Assembly: GCF_014652915.1 (NCBI RefSeq)
Contig: NZ_BMZS01000005.1
Coordinates: 124,001 to 188,000 of the forward strand
Direction of reading: 5' to 3'
Length of the DNA stretch: 64,000 nucleotides
DNA from: Thalassobaculum fulvum
GTDB lineage: Bacteria; Pseudomonadota; Alphaproteobacteria; Thalassobaculales; Thalassobaculaceae
Position 1 is the stretch's first letter; every line of letters starts with the position of its first letter. Made by a program: the position numbers and the translations under genes. The notes under the pieces are model-generated. The model saw only the letters and a list, made by a program, of their open reading frames with translations. It made no database searches and was not told where the DNA came from. Shown here in pieces: positions 26,297 through 33,122 of this stretch.

Positions 26297-26390
26297 AGAT
26301 GACTCGCGACAACGGAATTGGCAACCAGAGAAGGGACTCGTTCCGAAACGTCCTCAATAAGCGATTGACGGTCAGGTCAGGCCCGGGGGT

Positions 26391-26414
26391 GGTCAGGGCG
26401 TTGCCGCCCTGACC
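26391..26414 (-). terminator. Hairpin after TRAP paralogue 2
   Basis: The perfect stem GGTCAGGGC/GCCCTGACC with a 6-nt loop begins 10 nt after the stop of paralogue 2. It has no T-run, so it could protect the 3' end of the message or terminate weakly; the stronger terminator lies further on at 26153-26187. Confidence 0.5.
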
Positions 26415-26423
26415 GGGTCGGAC

Positions 26424-27491
26424 TCACTTCAGGTAGCCGTTGTCCCGCCAGACCGCGTAGTCCTCGCGGAACTTGGAGTACGAGGCCCAGATCCGCTTGG
26501 CATCCTCGTTGCCGGCGATCTCCTCGGCGATGACCTCCTTCCACGCCGCCTCGAACTGCGCGAGCTGCTCGTCGGTCCAGCGGTGGATGGTCACGCCCTT
26601 CGACTGGTGGAACTTGATCGCGTCGTACTGCGAGGCCTCGCCCTTCACGAACATGTAGAGGGTCGCCCGGTCGCAGCCGGCCGCCAGCAGCTCCTTGTGG
26701 GCGTCGCTGAGCGCCTTGTAGGCGTCCTGGTTGACCAGCAGCTCGTTGATGGTCGACTGCTGGTGCCAGCCCGGGAAGTAGTTGTGCTTGGCGATCTGGT
26801 AGAAGCCGTAGCCCTTGTCGGTCACCGGCATCGAGAACTCGGTGGCGTCGATCGAGCCGAGCTCCAGGGCCGGGTAGATGTCGCCGCCGGCCAGCAGCTG
26901 GGTGGAGACCCCGAACTTCTCCATGACCTTGGCGCCGAGGCCGAAGAACCGCATCTTCAGGCCGCGCAGGTCGTCGAGGGTCTTGATCTCCTTGCGGAAC
27001 CAGCCGGAGGTCTCGGGCGGCGCGATCCCGCAGACGTAGAACCGGATATTGTCCCGGGCGTACATCTCGCGGGCCATCTCTTCGCCGCCGCCGTAGCGCA
27101 TCCACGCCAGGTATTCGCCGGCGCGCGGGCCGAACGGCACCGACGCGAAGAACGCGTAGGCGAAGTTCTTGTTGACGTTGAAGCCGGGGGTGCCGAACGC
27201 GGCATCCACGGCGCCGCTCGAGACCGGATCGTAGTACGAGTTCCCGGGAACCAGGGCACCGGGCTCGAAGTGCTTGATCCGGAACGAGCCGCCGCTCGCC
27301 TTCTCGATGGTGTCGACGAGCATGGTCGGCGTGTCGCCGATGATCGGGATGTTGCTGGCATAGGCGGCGTGCAGCTTCCAGCGCACGCGCTCGGCCTGCG
27401 CGTCGGCGATCGTGGCGGTCAGGCCGATCGCCAGGGCGGCGCCGGCGAGCGCCAGTCGCTTCAGCCCGAGGGTCCGGCGGGGATTCGACAT
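26424..27491 (-). CDS. TRAP transporter solute-binding protein, DctP family (paralogue 2)
   Basis: A 355-residue DctP-type binding protein with a signal peptide (about residues 1-32, ending ATIADAQA). It shares with paralogue 1 the fold motifs, the C-terminus (DYAVWRDNGYLK versus DYAIWKDNGYLK) and a 48-residue identical core around LRGLKMRFFGLGAK. The two differ elsewhere, including in the region preceding the core, so they may bind related but different solutes. The start is the ATG after GGGAGGAACG; an ATG 18 nt upstream has no site. It lacks neighbouring membrane subunits. Confidence 0.93.
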   Translation of the reverse strand: MSNPRRTLGLKRLALAGAALAIGLTATIADAQAERVRWKLHAAYASNIPIIGDTPTMLVDTIEKASGGSFRIKHFEPGALVPGNSYYDPVSSGAVDAAFGTPGFNVNKNFAYAFFASVPFGPRAGEYLAWMRYGGGEEMAREMYARDNIRFYVCGIAPPETSGWFRKEIKTLDDLRGLKMRFFGLGAKVMEKFGVSTQLLAGGDIYPALELGSIDATEFSMPVTDKGYGFYQIAKHNYFPGWHQQSTINELLVNQDAYKALSDAHKELLAAGCDRATLYMFVKGEASQYDAIKFHQSKGVTIHRWTDEQLAQFEAAWKEVIAEEIAGNEDAKRIWASYSKFREDYAVWRDNGYLK

Positions 27492-27529
27492 CGTTCCTCC
27501 CTTCCGCACAGCTGCGGAAAATAGTTGTC

Positions 27530-27566
27530 ATGCTGACTGTCATCAACACAATCATCGGCATGCTAT
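27530..27566 (-). promoter_or_regulatory. Conserved upstream element, copy 2
   Basis: This block lies 39 nt upstream of the paralogue 2 start and aligns over 37 nt with the block at 26260-26296. Its minus strand contains TTGATG and TATTTT about 17 nt apart, with the latter just downstream of the block, which could serve as a weak -35/-10 pair. Confidence 0.4.
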
Positions 27567-27737
27567 TCATGGCATTGATCGACGAAATAAAAACATAGTG
27601 GATTCAGAATTGCCAGATTGGCTCGAATTGACACCTTGAAGCCCCGTGCCCGAGACGGTTTGACGGTTCGACGGGCCCATCGCACACTGCGGCGGACTGC
27701 CCCGCCCGGGGCCCGATCGAACGCTTCGAGGTAGAAC

Positions 27738-29192
27738 ATGAGCCGGACCACGGTGATCCGTAATGCCGACTGGGTGGTGGCCTGGGACCCGAACGGCGGG
27801 GCCGACGGCGACGGGGGGCACGCCTATCGCAAGGGCATCGACGTGGTCTTCCGCGACCACGAGATCGTCCATGTCGGCGCCGGCTATGCCGGGCCGGCCG
27901 ACGAGACGATCGACGGCGCCGGCCGGCTGGTGCTCCCCGGGTTCGTCGACGTCCATTCGCATCCCAGCTCGGAGCCCGGCAACAAGGGACTCAACGAGGA
28001 GCTCGGCTCCCCCCGGCTCGGGCAGTCCTCGCTGTACGAGTACATGCCGGTGTTCCGGATGCTGCCGGAGGGCGCGGCGCACGCCACCCGGTTCGCCATC
28101 TGGGAGATGCTGCGCAGCGGCGTCACCACCTTCTGCGACCTGTCGGGCGCCCGCGACGGCTGGGTCGAGGAGGTCGCCGAAACCGGGATCCGCGGCGTGC
28201 TGTGCCCGATGTACCGGTCGGCGACCTGGACCACCAGGGACGGGCATTCCGTGGTCTACGACTGGGACGAGGCGGCCGGCGAGCGCGGGCTGGAGCGTGC
28301 CGTGCAGATCATCGACGAGGCCGACCGGCACCCGTCCGGCCGGATGTCGGGAATGATGGGGCCGTCGCAGATCGACACCTGCACGCCGGCGCTGATCCGG
28401 GAGAGCCACCGGGTCGCCCGCGAGCGCGGCATCACCATGCAGATCCACGCGGCGCAGAGCGTGGTCGAGTTCAACGAGATGACCCGCCGTCACGGGATGA
28501 CGCCGATCGAGTGGCTCGACGATCTCGGCGTGCTGACCGCCGGCACCATCGTCAGCCACGGCATCTTCCTCAACGACCATCCCTGGCTGCACTGGCCGCA
28601 GGCCGACGACTTCGGCCGCCTGGTGCGTTCAGGTGCCGCGGTCGCGCACTGCCCGAACGTGTTCTGGCGCCGCGGGATCGCGCTGAACCATGTCGGGCGG
28701 TACATGAACGCCGGCATTCCGCTCGGCCTGGGGACCGACACCTTCCCGCACAACTTCCTGCACGAGATGGAGATCGCGATGGTGGCCGGCCGGCTGATGT
28801 CCGGCGACTTCACCAACGCCTCGACCGCGCAGATCTTCCACGCCGCCACGGTCGGGGGCGCCCGGGTCATCGGGCGCGACGACATCGGCCGGCTGGCGCC
28901 GGGCTGCAAGGCCGACATCGTGCTGGTCGACGCCGGACATCCGTACATGCAGCCGCTGCGCGATCCGATCCGCAGCCTGATCTACTCGGCCGGCGACCGG
29001 GCGATCACCGACGTGTTCGTGCATGGTCGCCGGGTGGTCGAGTCCGGCGAGGTCCGGACCGTCGACATCGCCGCCACCGCCGCCAGGCTGAACGAGTTCC
29101 AGCAGGTGACGATCTCGGGGGTCCGGCAGCGCGACTGGGCCGGGCGTACGATCGACGAGATGGCCCCTATGGTGTTCCCGGGCGCCGGCTGA
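27738..29192 (+). CDS. Amidohydrolase of the 8-oxoguanine deaminase/chlorohydrolase group
   Basis: A 484-residue amidohydrolase with the subtype III metal set. It has H73 and H75 in FVDVHSHPSSEP, the histidines in QIHAAQSVVEFNE and VSHGIFLNDHPWLHW, and the aspartate in GLGTDTFPHNFLHEME. The last motif (GTDxxPxNxxxEM) is typical of 8-oxoguanine, guanine and S-triazine deaminases/chlorohydrolases. It is therefore likely to remove an amino group or halide from an N-heterocycle in the cytoplasm. It is divergent from TRAP paralogue 2, which could supply the substrate. It ends 12 nt before a convergent FkbM gene. Confidence 0.9.
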   Translation: MSRTTVIRNADWVVAWDPNGGADGDGGHAYRKGIDVVFRDHEIVHVGAGYAGPADETIDGAGRLVLPGFVDVHSHPSSEPGNKGLNEELGSPRLGQSSLYEYMPVFRMLPEGAAHATRFAIWEMLRSGVTTFCDLSGARDGWVEEVAETGIRGVLCPMYRSATWTTRDGHSVVYDWDEAAGERGLERAVQIIDEADRHPSGRMSGMMGPSQIDTCTPALIRESHRVARERGITMQIHAAQSVVEFNEMTRRHGMTPIEWLDDLGVLTAGTIVSHGIFLNDHPWLHWPQADDFGRLVRSGAAVAHCPNVFWRRGIALNHVGRYMNAGIPLGLGTDTFPHNFLHEMEIAMVAGRLMSGDFTNASTAQIFHAATVGGARVIGRDDIGRLAPGCKADIVLVDAGHPYMQPLRDPIRSLIYSAGDRAITDVFVHGRRVVESGEVRTVDIAATAARLNEFQQVTISGVRQRDWAGRTIDEMAPMVFPGAG

Positions 29193-29204
29193 GCGACCGG
29201 CCGG

Positions 29205-30248
29205 CTACGCGGGCAACGGCTCGAAGACCAGCTTCGGGTTGGGATCCCGCGGATCCGGCCGGATGTCGTTCATACCGGAGATCGCCCGCAACCCGTCGTC
29301 GGTCAGCTGCGAGAAGCTCCAGCGGGCCGGGTCGAACGGCGCGATCAGTTCGGCCGGCCGGCGTCGGTACTGCGCGATCAGGTGCGGATGGTACTCGACG
29401 ACGAAGGTCGTGCGGCCGGCCTCGATGATCCGGCGGGCCCCCTCCAGGACGCTGATCTCGTGGCCCTCGACGTCGACCTTGACCAGCTTCGGCAGCAGCG
29501 CCGGATCGAGGAACGCGTCGTCGAGCGCCAGCATCGGCACGAAGTCGTCGACGATGGAGCGCGGTTCCTGCCGGTTGATGCGGACGGTCTGGCCCTCGAG
29601 CTGGGTCCCCGGATTGGCCTCGATCCTGGGCATCATCGACAGGCCCGAGCGGGCCGATCCGCCGACGTGCAGGACGCGGATCAGGTCGAAGCTGTTGATC
29701 GTGGCCATCTGCTCGAGCAGCGGCAGCAGGTCGCGCTGGATCTCGAGGGCGAACACCACGGCTCCGGTGGCGGCGGCGAACGCGCTGATGTAGCCGACGT
29801 TGGCGCCCACGTCGATGAACACGTCGCCGGGTTCGAGGCGGGCCGATATGAACTCGATCAGGGTCTTCTCGTAGAGCCCGTCGTACTTGTCGACCATCTT
29901 CTTGAACTCGATCGACGAGTAGTCGTTGATCGGGAACATGATCTCGCGGCCGTTCGGCGCCTTGACGGACCAGACGTTGGTCTTGCCGTAGCGGGCCATC
30001 CGGTTGTTGATGGCCTGGGCGACGCGGTTGGTGCGGCGGGCGAAATAGCCGGCCGCGATGTTGTGCGGCTCAACCTTGCCGATCCGCAGGGTCTGGGCCA
30101 GGGCCGTCAGGCTCTCGCGGGAATACGGTGGCCACTGCGCCGCCAGGAAGGCGCCGATATCGCCGGGATCCTGGACCGCGTGTCGTTGCGCTTCGGCGCG
30201 CGACTTGAAATTGAAGGCCGAGAGGCCGGGGCGCTGTGTCGTCGACAT
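29205..30248 (-). CDS. FkbM-family methyltransferase (paralogue 1)
   Basis: A 347-residue SAM-dependent methyltransferase. An N-terminal extension of about 120 residues begins FNFKSRAEAQRHAVQ. The FkbM core has motif I DVFIDVGANVGYISAF, then FALEIQRDLLPLLEQ, LVKVDVEGHEISVLEGA and VEYHPHLI. FkbM enzymes O-methylate sugars or polyketides; a glycan hydroxyl is likely here. It is closely related to the 341-residue protein at 34649-35674. It lies 74 nt after the last R-body gene on the same strand and could share its transcript. The start is the ATG after the CCGGGC stretch; upstream ATG 30284 is possible. Confidence 0.87.
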   Translation of the reverse strand: MSTTQRPGLSAFNFKSRAEAQRHAVQDPGDIGAFLAAQWPPYSRESLTALAQTLRIGKVEPHNIAAGYFARRTNRVAQAINNRMARYGKTNVWSVKAPNGREIMFPINDYSSIEFKKMVDKYDGLYEKTLIEFISARLEPGDVFIDVGANVGYISAFAAATGAVVFALEIQRDLLPLLEQMATINSFDLIRVLHVGGSARSGLSMMPRIEANPGTQLEGQTVRINRQEPRSIVDDFVPMLALDDAFLDPALLPKLVKVDVEGHEISVLEGARRIIEAGRTTFVVEYHPHLIAQYRRRPAELIAPFDPARWSFSQLTDDGLRAISGMNDIRPDPRDPNPKLVFEPLPA

Positions 30249-30322
30249 GCCCGGACTATGGCACCACGGGTCTCCCGGCGCCACCGTGCACCGGTGAGGC
30301 CGGCGGCGCGGGCGCGATGCGG

Positions 30323-30541
30323 TCAGCCGGGCGGCGCCTTGCCGTGGGCGTTGGCGGCCTCCGCGACCATGGCATCGACTTCCGCCTGCATCGCCAGGGC
30401 CTCGGCGGCGACCGCCTCCGCCTCCGCGGTGCTGTCGGCACCGGTTTCCGCCGCCCGGGTCTCCGCGGGCGGCGCAGCGGTCGGTGTGCGGGGCGTCTTC
30501 GCCTTGGCGCTGCCGGCTGTGTCTTCGGACTCACTCGTCAT
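30323..30541 (-). CDS. Small Ala-rich protein of the R-body operon
   Basis: A 72-residue protein of low complexity. The N-terminal half is Thr/Pro/Ala-rich and likely disordered; the C-terminal half is an acidic Ala-rich helix (AEAVAAEALAMQAEVDAMVAEA). Its ATG lies inside the end of the 139-residue gene, an 11-nt overlap in another frame. That arrangement argues for expression from the same message. No named family. Position and composition suggest an R-body accessory protein. Confidence 0.6.
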   Translation of the reverse strand: MTSESEDTAGSAKAKTPRTPTAAPPAETRAAETGADSTAEAEAVAAEALAMQAEVDAMVAEAANAHGKAPPG

Positions 30542-30950
30542 TCTGGACCTCGTCGGGCTCTGGGTTTCCCGGATCGAACCGGTCGAGCAACCGCCGGGCG
30601 GTCAGGCCGGTCCGGTCGACATGCGCCTCGGCGTCCCGGAGCGCCGCCTCGGCCGCCTCGACCAGCGGTGCCAGGCTGCCGGCCGAGCCGGGGTCTCGGG
30701 CGATCCGTTCCAGGACCGCCGCGCGCGCGGCGGCGCTGATCGCCTGGACGTTCCGCAGGTGGGCGGCGGCGTCCTGGATCGTCAGGGCCGCGGCCTGCGC
30801 CGCTACCATGTGCGCGGCCTGGCGCGCGGTCAGCGCCGAGCCGCCTCTCAGCAGCCCGGCGGACAGCCCGACCGCGTCGGCGACCGTGTCGTTGACCGCA
30901 CCGGCCGAATCGGCCCCGGGCGACCCGCCGGTCGAGGGATCACGGGCCAT
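30531..30950 (-). CDS. Ala-rich helical protein with a RebB-like segment
   Basis: A 139-residue protein with a Gly/Ser/Ala-rich start and a long helical core. Residues around 34-90 (LLRGGSALTARQAAHMVAAQ and onward to ISAAARAAVLERI) follow the same spacing of Ala, Leu and Ile as the C-terminal half of the RebB protein encoded upstream. It may be a diverged RebB-fold partner, but the likeness is weak and Ala-rich sequence can mislead. It overlaps the 75-residue gene by 11 nt and the 72-residue gene by 11 nt, so the operon is translationally linked. Confidence 0.65.
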   Translation of the reverse strand: MARDPSTGGSPGADSAGAVNDTVADAVGLSAGLLRGGSALTARQAAHMVAAQAAALTIQDAAAHLRNVQAISAAARAAVLERIARDPGSAGSLAPLVEAAEAALRDAEAHVDRTGLTARRLLDRFDPGNPEPDEVQNDE

Positions 30951-31167
30951 CGGCTCCCCCCGGCCGGCCGGCCAGCAACCGCTCCACGGCGCCGGCCGCG
31001 TGCTCCTGCGCGCGCAGTTGGAAGTCCTGCTGCCGGGCCACCGCCGTCAGCAGCAACTCGGCCAGCGGGGTGGTCATGCGGGCGAAGGCGTCGACCGGCT
31101 CCGGAACCGGCGGCAGCTCGGCCGGACCGGGTTCCGGCATTGCCGGGTCTGCCTTGTGCTCGGGCAT
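30940..31167 (-). CDS. Small protein directly downstream of rebB
   Basis: A 75-residue protein: a Pro/Glu-rich leader (PEHKADPAMPEPG) followed by an amphipathic helix (TPLAELLLTAVARQQDFQLR). No signal peptide or membrane segment. Its ATG shares one base with the TGA of rebB (TGATG), a classic reinitiation overlap. I know no family for it, but small ORFs of this kind accompany RebB proteins in other proteobacteria. Confidence 0.65.
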   Translation of the reverse strand: MPEHKADPAMPEPGPAELPPVPEPVDAFARMTTPLAELLLTAVARQQDFQLRAQEHAAGAVERLLAGRPGGADGP

Positions 31168-31400
31168 CAGCTTCCCTGCGGCCCGAGGATCGCGGAGACC
31201 GCGCGGGAGGCGGCGGCCTGGGCAATGGTGTTCATGGTCTGCTGGCCGGCCACCGCGTTCTCCATCATCAGGGCGGTCGCGTGCGCGAACGCGGTCGCGA
31301 GCTGGCCCGCCGCAAGGCCCGGCAGCGAGCCGATCGCCGTCAGGTTGGTCTGGGTGACCGCGTCCGTGATCTGGCCGTTGACCGGGGTGGGGATTGCCAT
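31167..31400 (-). CDS. rebB: RebB-family R-body structural protein
   Basis: A 77-residue protein with the RebB signature: an N-terminal VNGQITDAVTQTNL followed by a small hydrophobic/Ala-rich helical region ending NAVAGQQTMNTIAQAA. RebB-family proteins polymerise into R-bodies, retractable proteinaceous ribbons first known from Caedibacter, where they deliver toxicity to Paramecium. Length and motif fit the family well. AAGGGAG precedes the ATG. It leads a four-gene unit of very short, overlapping genes. It is divergent from the hydantoinase gene across a locally AT-rich gap. Confidence 0.88.
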   Translation of the reverse strand: MAIPTPVNGQITDAVTQTNLTAIGSLPGLAAGQLATAFAHATALMMENAVAGQQTMNTIAQAAASRAVSAILGPQGS

Positions 31401-31573
31401 GGTCTGCTCCCTTGGGTTGTGCGTTTCCGTGATTCGCAAACTTCAGGTAATAATTGTGACAGAAAGTACCATGATCGCTCAATGGGTACTACGTCGGCAG
31501 CCCTTTGTCTTCGATGTCGCGACCGTGCCAAACTCGCTGCCGTGGTTCGGCTGAGAGGATGGAAGAGGCGTCG
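31401..31573. promoter_or_regulatory. Divergent promoter region of rebB and hydantoinase
   Basis: This 173-nt gap contains the lowest-GC patch nearby (about 31430-31490, including AGGTAATAATTGTGACAG). It must carry promoters for both directions. I could not place confident -35/-10 boxes or a sigma-54 site. Confidence 0.35.
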
Positions 31574-33034
31574 ATGAGCGAGTTCGATGTGATCGTAAAG
31601 GGCGGCACGGTGGTCACCGCGTCGGAGACCATGCGGGCCGATGTCGGCGTCAAGGACGGCAGGATCGTGGCGCTCGCCGAGTCGCTGGCGGGGTCGGCGG
31701 CGCGCGTCGTCGACGCGACAGGACGCTATGTCATGCCGGGCGGGGTCGACAGCCACTGCCACATCGAGCAGCCGTCCTCGACCGGCGGCAAGAACGCCGA
31801 GACCTGGGAGAGCGGCACCCGCTCGGCGGCCTGCGGCGGCACCACCACGGTGATCGCGTTCTCCAGCCAGGAGAAGGGCGAGGGCGTGCTGAGCCAGGTC
31901 CAGGCCTATCACGAGAAGGCGAAGAAGGCCTGCATCGACTACAGCTTCCACATCATCGTGTCGGACCCGACCGACGAGGTGGTCCGGAACGAGCTGCCGC
32001 CGCTGATCGAGTCCGGCCTGCGCTCGATCAAGCTGTTCATGACCTATCCGAAGAACCGGGTCGACGACCGCGAGATCCTGCGGATCTTCGAGGTGGCGCG
32101 GCGGCACCAGGCGCTGGTCTGCGTGCACGCCGAGAGCCACGACGCGATCATGTACATGACCGAAAAGCTGCTTGAGGCCGGGCTCGGCCAGACCAAGTAC
32201 CACGCCTGGTGCAAGCCGCCGCTGGTCGAGCGCGAGGCGGTCACCCGGGCGATCATGCTGGCCGAGCTGATGGACCAGCCGATCCAGATCTTCCACGTCA
32301 CCTGCGAGGAGGCCGCCGAGGAGATCCGCCGTGCCCAGGCCCGCGGCCTGAAGATCTTCGCCGAGACCTGCCCGCAGTACTTCGTGCTGACCGCCGACGA
32401 CCTGGACGCCGACCAGCGCGAGGGCGCGCGGCTGATCTGCTCGCCGGCGCCGCGTTCGGTCGCCGACCAGCAGGCGCTGTGGAACCACGTCCGCGCCGGT
32501 ACCATCGGCAACGTCACCTCGGACCACGCGCCGTACAACATCGACGCCCCGGACGGGAAGTTCTGGTCCGGCGACAACGCGCCGTTCAGCCAGATCGCCA
32601 ACGGCGTGCCGGGCCTGGAGACCCGGATGCCGATCTGCTTCCACGAGGGCGTGGTGAAGGGCCGCATCGACCTGCAGCAGTTCGTGGCGCTGACCTCGAC
32701 CAACTCGGCCCGGCTGTTCGGCATCTACCCGCAGAAGGGCACGATCGCGATCGGCGCCGACGCCGACATCGTGGTCTGGGACGCCGAGAAGAAGGTCCGG
32801 ATCACCCAGGACATCCTGCACCACGACACCGACTACACGCCGTACGAGGGCATGGACGTGATCGGCTGGCCGGCCGTCACCCTGTCGCGCGGCCGCGTGG
32901 TGTGGAACGAGGGCGAAATCGACTGCCAGGCCGGCTGGGGCCGGTTCCTGGCGCGCCAGCCCTACGACTACATCAAGCCGCGCGGCGTGTTCCCGACGCC
33001 GTTCAACCCGATCACCGGGAAGATCGAGGGGTAG
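31574..33034 (+). CDS. hydA: Dihydropyrimidinase/D-hydantoinase
   Basis: A 486-residue cyclic-amidase of the amidohydrolase superfamily. The binuclear metal site is complete: H61 and H63 in DSHCHIEQP, the carboxylated K153 in SIKLFMTYPK, H185 in VCVHAESHD, a further histidine in IFHVTCEEA and the aspartate in TSDHAPYN. It opens dihydropyrimidines or 5-substituted hydantoins to N-carbamoyl amino acids in the cytoplasm. The start follows GGAAGAGGCG. A matching N-carbamoyl-D-amino-acid hydrolase is encoded 3.8 kb away at 36857-37789, pointing to a hydantoin route rather than only pyrimidine breakdown. Confidence 0.94.
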   Translation: MSEFDVIVKGGTVVTASETMRADVGVKDGRIVALAESLAGSAARVVDATGRYVMPGGVDSHCHIEQPSSTGGKNAETWESGTRSAACGGTTTVIAFSSQEKGEGVLSQVQAYHEKAKKACIDYSFHIIVSDPTDEVVRNELPPLIESGLRSIKLFMTYPKNRVDDREILRIFEVARRHQALVCVHAESHDAIMYMTEKLLEAGLGQTKYHAWCKPPLVEREAVTRAIMLAELMDQPIQIFHVTCEEAAEEIRRAQARGLKIFAETCPQYFVLTADDLDADQREGARLICSPAPRSVADQQALWNHVRAGTIGNVTSDHAPYNIDAPDGKFWSGDNAPFSQIANGVPGLETRMPICFHEGVVKGRIDLQQFVALTSTNSARLFGIYPQKGTIAIGADADIVVWDAEKKVRITQDILHHDTDYTPYEGMDVIGWPAVTLSRGRVVWNEGEIDCQAGWGRFLARQPYDYIKPRGVFPTPFNPITGKIEG

Positions 33035-33122
33035 GCGCCGGGTTCTCCGAGAACTGTCGTCGAAGATTCCGGCTGAGCGGTCAGCATCGCTACCGTCTCG
33101 GATGTGTATGTCAGAAGGTCGG

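Larger units (their letters stand above)
26115..26423. other. Intergenic region between the TRAP paralogues
   Basis: This 309-nt spacer is clearly lower in GC than its surroundings. It holds the terminator at 26153-26187, the inverted repeat at 26229-26247, the conserved upstream element at 26260-26296 and a terminal hairpin at 26391-26414. I see no coding sequence in it. Confidence 0.7.
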
